Positions 1 through 13,100 of a stretch of DNA of 64,000 bases are shown here, one piece after another. The notes below the pieces were generated by a model, which searched no databases, was not told where the DNA came from, and worked only from the letters and a program-made list of their open reading frames with translations. Position 1 is the first letter of the stretch. Each line of letters opens with the position of its first letter. Source of the DNA: Viscum album (lineage: Eukaryota; Streptophyta; Magnoliopsida; Santalales; Viscaceae); contig OY728159.1 in the NCBI GenBank assembly GCA_963277665.1, positions 1,017,065,343 to 1,017,129,342 on the forward strand, in the 5' to 3' direction. The position numbers were made by a program, and so were the translations under genes.

Positions 1-1212
1 ATGAAAGGGTACACAAGAACTAAGTATGGTTGTTATGTAAATGAGAAACTAGAATTAATGGAATCAATGGAAATATAATTGGTAATTTTTTTGATTTTAA
101 TAATGTGGATTACATCAATATGTTTTGAATTTTTGGTTCTTGGAATTTCAGAAATATTTCTTAGAATATTGGCTTGTTAAGACTCTTTAATTATGTTTGA
201 AAACTTAGGGAAAGGTGTATGGTTTCATACTTACTAAGCAATAGATTAAAGTTAATATTCCTTCCTAGGGCTAGATGTATGGTACTTTTCTGAATGAGGG
301 AAAAAATCACTATTACATAGAACCTATGGAATAGATGCATGGGTACAGACCACCTAATGGCTAGATGCATGGGTATGTAACACCCGATAGCTAGATACAT
401 GGGTAAATACTTCCTGATTTATAGATATACAGTAACTTTATGCTTAGATATGTAGGTTTTTATTCAATTACTAAGGGAGATATTTTTATATTGTAAATGT
501 AATTCCTTTTTGAATATTTTCACTAGGTTGTAAGGATGGATACATATGGCATCATGTCGAAGTAGGTTTGGCTAACCCTGGGTGTCAACCCGGGTCTCGA
601 GGATTAGTGGTTTATTTGATGTTATATATTAATTTACGAATTAATTCCCATGTTTATTATATTATTTCATGAACTATATATTTTAACTTTATTTTTTATA
701 CATCGTGGATTTTATCCTATTGATTTATACTCACACCCTATTCGAGTGTCATTTAGTACCAAGAAAAAAATCATGGTTACTGGTTTGTAAAAGGGAAAGT
801 GGCCCTATGCTTAATTTATTTCTTCAAGAATTATATTCAATTATGAATATGGGAGAAATCAGGGTTTTGGGACTAGGTATTTGGGAGTATTATTTATGGA
901 GTGGTTTTAGTTTTTTTTAATTGTATGACTTCATTGTAGCATTTAGTTTGGCATACAGAATAACATGCCACAGTTTATTATATTTTATTTAATTGTTTAT
1001 GTATTTTTATATAATGTTAATGTTGTATTTTTTAGTCTTTTTTCATATTTTCTTTGATATTGAAAATTTTTACTAGAGTTTATAGTCTCCCAACTATATT
1101 CCATACACCCTCATTGTTAGTTAGAAGCCTCTGGTGTATGAGGAACCTCGCTTAGGGTTACTTAACCACCTGAATCAGCCATGTGGGGGAGAAATGGGCC
1201 TGGGATATTACA
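1..1212 (+). repeat. 5' LTR (3' part) of Ty3/gypsy element 1, truncated by window edge
   Basis: Position 1 aligns with about 7257 and position 1212 with 8444, so this is the distal half of an LTR whose complete partner is at 6108-8444. Shared landmarks include a 30-bp tandem repeat block, a segment beginning with a gactctttaatta-type stretch, and the terminal block ending in ttaca. The end is set by the LTR-terminal TTACA at 1208-1212 and the primer-binding site that starts four bases later. By comparison with the 3' LTR, about 1.15 kb should lie upstream of the window. Confidence 0.85.
200..430 (+). repeat. 30-bp tandem repeat block in 5' LTR
   Basis: The core 'agatgcatgggta' and variants recur with a 30-bp period: the catgg/tatgg cores fall near 216, 277, 337, 367 and 397. 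The same block is in the 3' LTR near 7480-7680, so it was part of the LTR before insertion. Confidence 0.75.
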
Positions 1213-1215
1213 AAG

Positions 1216-1227
1216 TGGTATCATAGA
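1216..1227 (+). promoter_or_regulatory. Primer-binding site (initiator tRNA-Met type), degenerate
   Basis: The string tggtatcatagaa follows the LTR end by three bases and resembles the plant retrotransposon PBS TGGTATCAGAGC, with a mismatch after tggtatca. Its place at the LTR/internal junction supports the call and fixes element orientation as +. Confidence 0.75.
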
Positions 1228-4200
1228 ATATGTATTTTATATATATTTACAATTTAAGGGTGTAAGATAGGAGACTAGGATGTTTCGGGGCTTGGCATTG
1301 AGCTCATTTATGGGAGTAGCTAACCCATGTTTAAGAGAAAACCCATGTACCCATGGATGCGATTTCTATTCTTATTCATCTCTTGTTACTATAGTGGTGT
1401 TATTTCTCCTTGGGTAATACATTTATTGTGTGATGTTACAGTTTTATGAGACCTCAGTCATGGGAAAGTAGAGCATGAGGTCAGTATTAATTCATTAAGT
1501 TGGGAACTTAAGGAAATATTTTGGCATGTATTTTTCATGATAGGTATATATTTATCATGTGTGACATGTATGCCTATCAAAATTGTGAAAAGTAATTCCT
1601 TAATATATCTGATAAAAATGAATAAATAAAACTGTTATTTCATTTCCATTCACTTATTAAGTTATGTATACAGTAACCTTGTTTTTTGTGTTCCCCTTTT
1701 TTATATCATTATTCTAAGTTTGATCGGGTTGTGTATCCTATAATCTATGGAGTGGGTTGAACCAAGTAGAGAAAATTACTCTATGTCATCTTTAGGTTGA
1801 GAATATAGAGAGTGGAAATCAGAAAAGTCCTCATATATCTCAGCTAAAATATCTAGATGATCTAGGGAATTGTATGGAGGATCAACTTCATGATAATTCC
1901 ATATAGTTCCTACAACTATGTTTACGGAGACTACTCATGTTGTGCCTTTGATGTCCAATTTGACTAGAGAGTTCTAGTTATAGCACCCACTAAAGTTCAC
2001 TAGGGAGGGAGGCCTTTAGAAAGATAATTTCTAGTTTGAGTTGATCCAGATGGTCTTCAAGCACTTTGAAACACCCAAAAATTATGTTGGTGAAGCTTTC
2101 TACATATATGTTATGAGAACCATTCAAGCACTGGTGGGACATCCTATAGAAAATCTGATAGCTAGGAGAGATAAAGTGGAAGGAATTTGAGTAAATGTTC
2201 TTGAGTCACTTCTACTTGGAGACACTGAGGGATGAGGTGACTTGGGAGTTCATGCACCTATAATAGGGGATCATGAAGGTGATGAACTACACCAAATGTT
2301 TTACCAACATGTAGTAGTTTTCTCCATCATTGGTAGTAAATGAGATCTCTATGGTGAAGTGATTCTAGGATATGATACATTATGATATTAAGTATAGGTT
2401 AATATATTTCTCTGTTGAAACATTACGGATGTGATGAATCAGTCTCTTTTTATGAATGAGAACCTGAGAGAGGCCTAAAGTTGTGGGAAATTAGTATTTT
2501 TAGTATGATCAGGGATATTTTTTCAGATGCAAGAATAATCACTTTGACATTTACATCCAAGGCATTGGTGCAAAGAGAATCTAGGGAATTGGGAAATCAT
2601 CTCAGGATTGCAATTAGGTGCAGTGTTTTAATATGCAAGGGATATCCAAAAGCACCCACACTACCTTTACCCTATAGTGGAGTTATGATCTTATGGTAGT
2701 ATGGGCCATGTGTATAAGTTTATATATGCTCACAGTAATCGATTTGTGGTATAAGATCAAGATAGGGACCAATTTTTTATAATTACTCAGCTACCCCTCA
2801 ACATATAGTTAGCCGAAGTTCCACCAGATTCTCGGGTCAGGTTAGGGGATTTTGTGCCCTAATATAAGAGTGGTGTTATCAACTTGAAGGTGAAACATAG
2901 AGGATTCGTACTAGATCCTAAGAAATAGGGGTGAGCCAGTTGCATTCCATACATCCTAATACAAAGAGTCTAGATATAGGAACTTCCACCAGCAGAGATA
3001 TGATTCTTATGTCATCTACCCTTTCATTTGTTTTTTATAGGAAAATAGAATTCCTTAAAATATACATAATTTAACAATGAATAGGATTTAGATTTAGAAA
3101 ATTTATATGGGTTTATTACCATAAACACACCTTTATGGGTGTAATCAGAGGGTATTATGTGCTGAAAGGAGTGTTCTCTTGAAGTTGGAGGCTATAATTT
3201 CTTTTAAGAGATGATTATGGTAGAAATGGTAGGATTCAATTCGATTCATAGTTTTGATTAACTATTTATTACTAGGATAATATTGGATATTATCGAAGGA
3301 TATTGACTTTTCTATCACAAGAAGGGGGAAGTTATATCCTTCACGATGAATGAGATATTCAATATGGTCATGTCAGACAAATTCAGTTCATATTTGATTG
3401 TCTAATGGCCTAGATAGAAAAACAGAATTGATGATGGTGAGTTACAGTTGATCACTTTTCCTCTGATATTGGATTGATTTTATTATAATTTACTAGAGAG
3501 TTCTCTAACTTACCACATGAGTAATAGATCAATTTCATTATTAAGTTGGTGCTAGGAGCTTAGGTAGTTTCTATTCCACCTTACAGGATGGAAGTAGAGG
3601 ATCTTCAAAAGTTAAAAATAGGGTTATAAGATATAGAAACTAAAGGATTCGTAAGACCTAGAACTTTACCATGGTATTATCCCATGATTTTATCCAAGAA
3701 GGAATATGTGACTTTATTCTTATGTGTATATTATCAATGGTTGAACGATTTTAATATCAAGAATATGTATCAAATTCCAAGTACCAAAAATATCTTCAAC
3801 CAGATAAGAGGTGCCAATATTTTCTCCTAGATTGACTTCAGGTTAAGGTTCCATCATTTGAAGGTGAGACCATCTAACATTACCCATACTACTTTTAGTA
3901 TTATGTATGGATTTTATGAGTTTTATGTGATGTTTTTTGGTATAAAAAATGTACTGGTTGTATTCAAGGCCTTGATGAATTAGATCTTCCATCTATTCTT
4001 GGACTAGTTTGTTGTGATTTTCATCAAAGTCATGTTGGTGTATTACTAGTCTAGAGATGATCATTCCAAACATCACGAAATAATTCAAATTATGTGGAGA
4101 TGGAATTAAATTTTTTCCAATATATCTAACTGTCACTTTTGGATTGAAAATTTACACTTCTTGGGTCATGTTATCTTAGATGTTAGAGTTTTAGTAGTGA

Positions 4201-6107
4201 GGATGAAGGTTCCATTCATGTTATCTTTTTAATTTCAAAGAATGTCTTCAAGATATAGATATTTCTAGGTCAATTAGGATATTACCATCATTACATCCAA
4301 GAATTCTTCCATCCAGTATCACTTATTTCTAGGCTGATCAAGAAAGGGGTTATGTTTGTTGGGTCAAAATCTTTTGAGGATCGCATCTAAGAATTGAAGA
4401 GTAGGTTGACCATATAATTGATCCTCACCTTACCTAATTTTGGTAAGAAGTATACCAAGTACTATGATTCATCATGATTTGGTCTTGAAGTGTTTCTAAT
4501 GTAAGAGTATCAAGTGGTAAATTTTGACTTCAGATAGTTGAAGTTGCATGAGAAAAACTACCCCACTCATGATCTGGAGTTTACTACAGTGGTATACTCC
4601 CTAAGATTTTTGTTAAAATAAATGTTGTGATAGAGGTTTGTAGTGTATACAAATCACAATATCCTTAACTAAATATCTTCCTAGAAAGATCTAAACCATC
4701 AACAAAGGAGGTGGGTTGAGTAGACTTCGTGTTGGCCTACACTCTAGGTAAGGGAAACATTGATGTTGATGCCTTCGGTAGGAAGACACTTACAAAAGAA
4801 ATTTGGGAATCTTGTGATGAGTAGAAGCTAATGGAACGATTTTTATATGTGTATCTAGATATTCAGAAGACCCAGGGGTGAGTAAATCTGACATTGAATT
4901 TTTTTTGTTCTCAATCTTCTATACTTGATTGAGTGAGGTAAGTTATCTTATCCTAAGAGCTTAGCTATGAGGTACAACTAATATGGTTGGGAGGTACTAT
5001 TGGTTTAGACTAATGGAAGTGACAGAGTTAATATTTCTTATAGACATATCTAGGTTCCTAAAATATTTATTGAGGATGTTAGGATTGACTTCAATGCTTC
5101 TAAATTGGTTGTTAAACCTAATTTGAAAATGATGTATCATTATCATCATTTGAACTACTAATGGAAATGGATGGAGAAAGTGATAACATGTGTTTTGTTG
5201 TGAGGTTTCACCTTTTAGCATGTGAAGACCAAACATCATAGGCCTATTAAATTTCTATATCCCTTTCCAATTATATAATATTAGTGGGATGATATCACTA
5301 TATAATTAATGATAGTGTTACCTAAGACACCTTGGACAAATGATGCATTATGTGTGATTGTGGATCATCTAAAAATGTATCCCACTTCTTAACTATTATG
5401 TATAACTCCAATATAGATTATATGGGTAGTACATATATTCCATAGATAGTTTGATTACATTGTTTTTTGATAAGTATTATTTTCGATCAATATCTCTGTT
5501 TTGCATCACAGTTCTAGAAGGGCCTTCAAGAGACATCTGAGCTAGTCCATTTGATCATAAAGTGGTAGGTGACCTTGTAGAGTGAGAAGAAGTCAAATTA
5601 TGATCATAATAGATTACCTATAGTGTTTGATTTTGGTCATTGGTTTTTTATTTCGGTTTCCCCTATATTGTAAAATTCTAAATCTAAAATCTGGGAAACC
5701 TAACACCAAGGTTCATCATGTCATTTGAGATAGTGGGGAGGGTTGGTCAAGTGGTGTATCGATTGTCCCTTCCTAGAAAATTAGTTCCATGCATGATGTG
5801 TTTCATGTGTCACAAATTCATAGATATAACCCTAACCCTAATAATGTGATATATGTTGATGATGTTGAGCTTGATGTTGATGTGTCCTTTGAGGATCATC
5901 ATATCCATTTCATGAACTATTATGAGAAGAATCTTCAAGGGAAGAACATGCCTCTAGTGTCAATGTACTGGTAGAAGGAGAGAGATCAGGATGGGACTTA
6001 AGAATGGGAGTTTGATTTGTGGGAATAGTTCCCCAAATTTTCACTGATACCCCAAGATTATTCTTGGGATCACACCTTAGGGATGAGATATTTTATGATG
6101 GGGAGGT
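1228..6107 (+). pseudogene. Ty3/gypsy gag-pol polyprotein relic (element 1)
   Basis: This is a decayed gag-protease-RT-RNaseH-integrase polyprotein, recognisable only across frame changes and stops. A gag core lies near 2090-2400 (W-x-E-F, then 'LRDEVTWEFMHL'). The protease/RT linker and RT span about 3480-4220: 'SIPPYRMEVEDLQKLK', 'KGFVRP', 'HHLKVRPSNITHTTF' and 'LHFLGHVI' match the order seen in chromovirus-like gypsy RT. RNase H follows near 4440-4660 ('HEKNYPTHDLEFTTVVYSL'), then 'LAYTLGKGNIDVDAFGRK' at about 4733. Integrase is near 5080-5540 and includes a 'VKTKHHRPIKFLYPFPII' block, a known gypsy zinc-finger/core junction. The C-terminus (5700-6060) has 'MHDVFHVSQIHRYNPNP', the classic pre-chromodomain motif. 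Part of the integrase core between the 'SDRD' region and the C-terminus is missing. It is not functional. Confidence 0.9.
5789..5974 (+). pseudogene. Open fragment of gypsy integrase C-terminus
   Basis: This 61-codon open stretch encodes 'MHDVFHVSQIHRYNPNP', then 'VDVSFEDHHIHFMNYYEK' and 'NMPLVSMYW'. That is the conserved tail of Ty3/gypsy pol (MHxVFHVSxL, then a beta-barrel/chromodomain-like stretch ending in V-x-W). It is the longest undamaged piece of element 1 and belongs to the surrounding pol relic; it is not an independent gene. Confidence 0.85.
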
Positions 6108-8444
6108 TGTAAGATCCTATCTTTTTTTAGGTACGTTCCTCTTTATTCTTTTGGTTGAGTCTATTTTAGTTTTTTAAACTATTTAATCTTTGAAATCAAT
6201 ACTTTTTCCCATGTAAAATGTTTTTTAGGTGTTTAGAACTCATATAAGTTGAGCTAGTGGGAGTCTAATCATGTAATATAGTGTGGTAGAAGTTGCAGTC
6301 CCACCATCTAGTCAGTTTAATCAACTATTTAGAAGGTAAGATTAGCCATCTTGGGTCTCCTACATGAGATCCACTAATAAAAATACGGTATCCCTATCAA
6401 TTAAGGTACTCTATAGGACACTATTGGTAAGTCTTTGGGCACCACCATCTACCTGGTGTCATTGGGTTATGCTAGTATTAAGAAGAGAAGAATAGTATTT
6501 ATGCCCCCCACCCAAACCACTTTTAATCTCCTTTTAACCACTAATTCATACCTAACTCAAGATTAATTAATATGAAGGTTTATACATGGTTCTTGAGGAT
6601 TCTCTAACACCTTTTCTTGGTTCTTAAAAACATGGTTTCGTACCTACAACTTGACTTGGGTATCAAGACGTTTCACATTGATCTCGATGCTTGGTCATTG
6701 ATCTCTTCCCCTTCATTCTTGAGGTTGGTGGTCAAAAACAACTCCCTAAAGTATATTTGGTTTTCTCTAGCATGTGAAACATGTGATTCACACCGATATT
6801 CCATAAATGTTATCTATTATAATTGGAAACTAACAAGAATTGTTTAAATGATATGTTTGGACCTCCTATGGATCCCATTAGGTATGTTAGTGTTGTGTCT
6901 AGAACTTGTGACCACCTGATCAATGTCTCTACCCTTAGACCATAGATTGGAACATCAATTGATAAAACCTAGATCCATATTATTAATGGTAAGTTATTAA
7001 TGGAATTATCTTAATGGTGTTAATTTTTCTTTTCATGTTAATTGAGGTAATTGTATTGATTAAGAATCACTTAGCTTGAAAGTGGTTGAATGGTATGTAA
7101 GTGGTATGGGAATAATGGAATGGTGATATATAGATACAATGACAAGTGAATTAATAATTGGGCATGAAACAAAATGTGAAAAAAATTATTTCAATTATTA
7201 TGATAATTGGTGACTTGACATGTAAATGGTTTTTAGAATGTATTTGGCACTTCGGCATGAAATGGTATATGGGAACTAAGTATGACGCATCCATAAATGA
7301 GAAACATGGATTAATAGAATAATTTTCAGGATAATTTTTAATTTGATTAATTGACCAATGTGGATTATATCAATATGTTTGGCATGTTTGGTGCTTTTTA
7401 TTAAAAATGGTTTACTTGGTATATTGTCTTATTGTGACTCTTTGATTATATTTTATGTGTGAGGGCTAGGTGTGTGGTCACATACTAAGGGATATATGCA
7501 TGGTAACATACCTCCTAAGGTATAGATGCATGGTAACTTACCACCATAGATTTAGATACATGGTTACATACCACCTAAGGGATAGATATATGGGTATAGA
7601 CCTCACTACATACCGATTGATGGATAGATGCATGGGTACATACTAGATGAGGGATAAATACATAGTTAATTGATGCTTGGATTTGTATGTTTTTGTTGAA
7701 TGATTGAGGGATATATTGATAGATTATACATTTAATTACTTCAAAGTTATTTACACTAGGTTTCAAGGATAGATACATATGGAATCATGTCAAAGCATGT
7801 TTTGCTGACCCTGAGTGTGAACCCAAAGATCAAAGTTCAGTGGGTTATTTGATTTTCTCCATTAATTTATGAATCAATTCCCCTATTTGTCATAATTTTT
7901 CCTATACTATATATTCAAACTCTATTGTTTACAAATTGTGAGTTTTTTTCAATTGAGTTTTACTCACACCCTATTCGGGCACTTCTTTTTACCTGAGAAG
8001 AATTCCTGGATGCATGTCTAGATAATGGAAAGGATTCCTATGGTTTATTTATTACTTGCTAAATAGGATTGAATCATGGAGATGGGACCAAGTATGGGTT
8101 ATGGACTAAGGTTTTATAAGTATTATTTATGTATTATTTTTTAGTTGTTTTACTTGTATAACTCCAGCACTAAATTTAGATTGGCATATAATATGACATT
8201 GAATGGTTTATTATATTTTATTTACTTGGTTATGGCTGGTTATCTTTAGGTAATGTTTTATGTTTGATTTTTATATCATATTTTTATTGTTATTGAAAAT
8301 TTATATCACAGGGTATAGTCTCCACACTATATTACATATACCCTCACTTATATTAGATAGCCTATAGTGTAAGGGGAGGCAGTCTTAGGACACAGAACCA
8401 CCCGACTCATCCATGTGAGGGTGAACCAGGCATGGGAAGTTACA
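6108..8444 (+). repeat. 3' LTR of Ty3/gypsy element 1
   Basis: It starts TGTAAGATCC right after a purine-rich stretch (gatggggaggt, 6098-6107) that probably is the polypurine tract, and ends ...AAGTTACA at 8444. TGTAA...TTACA gives the short inverted ends usual for LTRs. The half from 7257 aligns throughout with window positions 1-1212, with many substitutions and small indels, so the insertion is old. Length is about 2.34 kb. Confidence 0.85.
7480..7680 (+). repeat. 30-bp tandem repeat block in 3' LTR
   Basis: Unit 'gatagatgcatggtaacata' plus 'ccacctaagg' repeats exactly every 30 bp, with catgg-type cores at 7498, 7528, 7558 and 7588. A further, slightly displaced copy lies at 7630. It matches the block at 200-430. 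Confidence 0.8.
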
Positions 8445-9169
8445 TGTTACCTCATTAGTGAATTATTTATGGTCTTCACATGTCACAAAAGTTTAAGGTA
8501 TATCATCACTCTTTGGGATCTATATTTTTGTTAGTGGATGTGGATTTATTTATTAAGGGACTATGACTTCATTAACTTCTACACCCAAGAAAAAAGAAAT
8601 ATTTTTATGGATGTGCAGAGTATAATGTCATGAGGATATGTCATTTTATATTATGGAGACACATGTAGGGTAATGGAGGGTCTCTCAATGTTATATAATA
8701 AAATGGGAGAGGATGATTATATGGGATTCTTTTACCATACCATTGGGTATTCATTCTTGTATTATCTAATCATAGATTCCTAGTTTTTATATATTTGGTT
8801 ATATGTTTAGTATAATCATGTATTTTATGGTGACATACTTGAGGGATGGTTAACATATGATCGATTTTGGGTGTTGTTTTGAAATAATATTCTCTTCTTA
8901 TAAGTGATGTGAGAGGTGGTTTTTTATGTGTTTCATATCTCACACTTTTTTGTGCATCCTAGTATATATAATATTTATTATTCCTTGCGGAATCAGGTTT
9001 TCTATTCGAGGATAAAGGGTTCAATGGTGGAATTTGTGTCATGGTGTTTGGTATGAAAATAGGTAGAGGTATAGCAACATGTTGATCGAGTTTTTTTATA
9101 ACCATTATATGTTCCCAATTTGATGTGGTAGGATAATTAGATGAATTACAACAATGGTTTTCCTTGGTA
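8445..9169. other. No gene recognised; flank of gypsy relic 2
   Basis: AT-rich sequence between the 3' LTR of element 1 and the integrase of the next relic. It may hold unrecognisable pol sequence; I see no conserved motif before about 9170. Confidence 0.4.
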
Positions 9170-10190
9170 TTGACAAGGATATGATTATACTTTTTCGATT
9201 ATTGATTGGTTCATGAATTTGGACCATTTCATTAATATTAAGGAGTTTATAAATATAGTTATTTTGGTGATGTGGTATAATCCTGAGATAATGAATCCTT
9301 ATGGGGTTCTGAGGACCATCATCATTTATTGGGAATCCCAAATTACCTCTATTATATGAAGTGGATATTTTCATGATCATGTCTCTTAGTTATGTGTTAA
9401 CACTTTTTTCATTCTCAAAATGATGGTCAGATTGAATTGGTCATTCAGATACTAGTGGAAATGTTTTGTTAATACATTCTAGATTTTAGTGGATCATGGG
9501 TAAATCACATGTATTTAGTTATGTTTTCTTATAATAATTTCTATAAATATTTAATTATCATTTCTCTATTTGAGGTATTTTATGAGATTCCATACAGATC
9601 TCTATTATACTAGGCTAATTATAGAGGGTCGATAGTCCTTAAAAAATATATGATGGAGAGAATGAATGATAATGTTTAGATGATTAAAGACTGTATAAAA
9701 TAAAAAAATACCATTAGATGTCTTATATAGATTGGATGTGTTTACCTATACAGTTTGTGGTAGAGGCCTAAGTGTTCTTGGGGGTTTTTAATCAAGTGTA
9801 AAGTGTATATTATTTAGAGAGTGTAAGTATTCCCATTGGTTTATTGGTTATTTATAATTGTTGGATGTTTTTGGTGATATTGTGTGTTGGTTTTTTCTTA
9901 AACCACATTTAGATTGGATCCACAATATCTTTCATATGTTATACCATTAATAATAACATCCCATTAACTCTAATTTAATTGATAAGGGTGATTTAGATAT
10001 AGAGGATGATAAAACCTTCATGGGTAGATCTATTGAGATTAATGATGATTGAGAGAAAATGTTTTTTTGGGAGAATAATTCCTTTTTTCAAGTTTTACGG
10101 AATTATAGAAGTATAGAGAAAAGTAAAAAGGAAAATGATTCATAGTTCCACACTCAATACTCTATGTTATTTTGAGGATTTTATCCTTGA
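9170..10190 (+). pseudogene. Ty3/gypsy integrase and pol C-terminus relic (element 2)
   Basis: A second, independent gypsy pol fragment on +. Near 9180-9230 the frame reads 'GYDYTFSIIDWFMNLDHFI', resembling the integrase core D-x-I-x-V-I-V-D-R-x-x-K-x-x-H-F-I block. At about 9405-9560 it reads 'QNDGQIELVIQILVEMF', then 'ILDFSGSWVNHMYLVMFSYN', the YHPQTDGQTE...WxxHLPLVEFAYNN segment of integrase. At about 9980-10100 'DLDIEDDKTFMGRSIEI' and following residues match the pol tail. Several stops and frame changes make it dead. Gag, RT and RNase H of this copy are not visible in the window. It differs from element 1, in which this integrase part is deleted. Confidence 0.75.
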
Positions 10191-13100
10191 TGTTGAGATG
10201 ATTGTTAATGTTTTTTTTATTTTTTATATCCATGTACTGCATTTTATTGTGGTGATGGTGTTTTTCATTTTCATTGGTATATCATAGTGATGTTTGGGTT
10301 TGGTGATCAATGTTTTCATTTTGGGATTAGTTTTGATATTTGCGCAGTAAAATCATTTTTATAGTATTTGATGTAATTTCCTATAATCTCTGATACATCG
10401 TATCTTTTAGGTGTTGGAGTAATCATAAGGAGGTTATATTAATGTAAGTAGACTTTTATTTGTAATTTCATCTAGGGAGACACATTCTAGCATGAAAATA
10501 TTTGTTTCCCCATGAAGAGATGGATGGAGGAGAGATTTGTTTTGAAGTCTAGTGTGACATTCCAAGAAGAATTGAGTTTTGGTGTGTTTATTTTGTTGTG
10601 GAGTGGGGTGTAAAATGTGATATTTAATTGTATCACTACATCAATAAGGGATTTTGGTTTCAACTTGAGAAAATTGGAAGCATCATGGAGGTTCCCATGT
10701 TATTATTATAAGGAATCCTCCAAGTTATTCTGATATTAGGACATCTCATTTCACCTAACATGATTCAATTTATTACATGGTTGTTTTGATGACAGCATTA
10801 TAGTCTTAAGGAATTTTTATTCTAACTTAAATATGATGAATGTTTTGTTGGGTCTTGGGTATTATTATAACATGTGATCTTAATTTATATCATGTGAGTG
10901 GTAGATGGGGCATGTTTTTACCTATTGTAGTGTGAATTCTAGGGTGGTTAATTTCTTGGTTCTTTCTATCTAAGGTTTATTCTACTATAATACCTTCCAT
11001 TTAACTATGGTTCAGTTGGGGTTAATTATGTTAGAGTTGAGAATATATGGGGTTGCACTATGTTTCTAGAAGGACCATGTATCACGGTGTGACCACCTTG
11101 ATTATTCCATGGTCATAATTTAGTTTATAGAGTTCAGATAGTTTTGACTGCAAAATTAGTTTTAAAATAAATTGAGGGTATAGGTTGGTTTTTAAATATA
11201 TTCTCGACTCATCCTCATTACATCATGATAATGAAATGTCACACTATGATTGACAAGAATTCTAATTCTATTATAAATTAAAATGGTTGTTAAAATTAAT
11301 CTAAATTTAATTATCTTTATTTGACCCCTACATGACCACATCTAGGTATTTTGAGACCCAAAACTATCCTTTGATTGGATTTTGCCGCATATTTTATGAG
11401 ATTAACCCCTTGAGATACATGGTGAATTTCCCTTCCTAAATTCTTGATACTTCTATTGTTTTTTCATAGGGAGGATTTGATTGTAGAGTTGATTCAGTCT
11501 TATTATTTTTTCTGTTTTGGTTTTTGTGGGGAATGGTCTAGAATATGCCTCATCATTGATCTATGTGCATTAGATACTATTTGATTAGATTTATTTCTTC
11601 ATCTCGTGTGGAATTTTTTTTAAGGCAATGAATTTAAAATTTTCTTACATTAATTATGTGAAAATAATGACTAAGCATGGATTGTTTCTTCTTTAATGTT
11701 TATGATAATAGGTTTTTTTACATACCTAATACAAATATTTCTAGTTCATTGATATGTTGGGACTAGATTTTATAAAGGGTAAACAAATTAATATTGGTAA
11801 AGAATTGGTCGTGTAGAAATATTGAATTATTATTAAGACCTAAATAAGAAATCAATATTTAATATGAAATAATTATTAAGGGAAAGTCATTTAGAGTTAA
11901 TTATGACCGTTTTTCCCTCATTTTATACTATATATTGGTTCTTAACCATTTCTATTATTAGTGTTTTGGATATTTTTAGTGGATGGTTGGGAAGATATTG
12001 TGTGGATAGGTCATAGTGGTGATGGATATAATGATGTGTGGTTATGGTAGTGGTTTCATGGATGGTTGTGTGGAAAGAATTGATTTTATGGTGGAAGTGG
12101 TTGATGTTGACATGAGATGTGTGGTGGTTTATATGGTGAGGTGATTCTTATTGTGAATTTTTTTTGTAGTTTTCAAGTACCATTGACTATGTCTGGAAAT
12201 AACTAAATCGTTAATGGGATAACACGATGAAATGGGTAATGGTGGGATATTAAATGATAAATGATGATGGTTGGAATCAATAATTGAATTAAAAGGTATA
12301 TTAATTATGGTAAATGGGATGATAATTTGAAATTTATTTGTATTGTGAAGTGGTTATGGATGAGGTAAATATACCTAATTACAAAAGAATGGTTTAGAAT
12401 TAAATGTGCATAAATTAATGAAATAATTAATGTATAAAGGAATTAAATATTAATTAGAAAATTCCATCATAATGACCTGATTAAAATTAGATATTATTAA
12501 ATATTTTCCTAGATACCTTGCATGGTTATGTGGGGTTGTTTTTTGGCATTGTTATGGAAGAAAATGTTAGTGAATAGTAGTAGTGATGCAATGAATATTA
12601 TGGGTGTTGTAAGTTTTGGTCTAGAATGAACCCTTGGGTTGGTATTTTTCAACAATATGATACAAATTGTATTTTCTTGTAATTTATTACACATAATAAC
12701 CTAATTTGGATAACTTAAATGACTCCCATATGTATTGGGGATTCAAGTGTCTTATCCAACATGCATCTTGGTGAGGGAACAGATGATTGAAGACTCCAAC
12801 TCTATTGTTATCTCTTCTAGCCTTAACATAGTAATTGGTGTCTCTTTTTGGGAATATTCATACATTTTTTAATGGATTAAGTTTTTTCATGTAATATACT
12901 AATTTTATTTGTTATGTGATTGTTATTATTATAAATGGTGGGGGACATGCATGGTATGAGGAGGGAATAGTGTTGATATCCTTCAAGTTCATGTTACCCA
13001 ACTATGATAAGGTTGGGATGTATGTTATATAGTAGTGAATATGTGATGATTATGATGATTATGATGATGATGATATGGGTTTCTAATGTAGTATGTGGTT

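Noticed and set aside
6617..6847. 76-codon open frame on + in the LTR
   Set aside because: Inside the 3' LTR of element 1 with no recognisable domain; the matching 5' LTR part lies outside the window, so it cannot be tested.
9105..9380. 91-codon open frame on -
   Set aside because: It lies antisense to recognisable integrase sequence on + and has no domain.
12509..12694. 61-codon minus-strand open frame
   Set aside because: Low-complexity AT-driven composition; no motif and no neighbouring gene structure.
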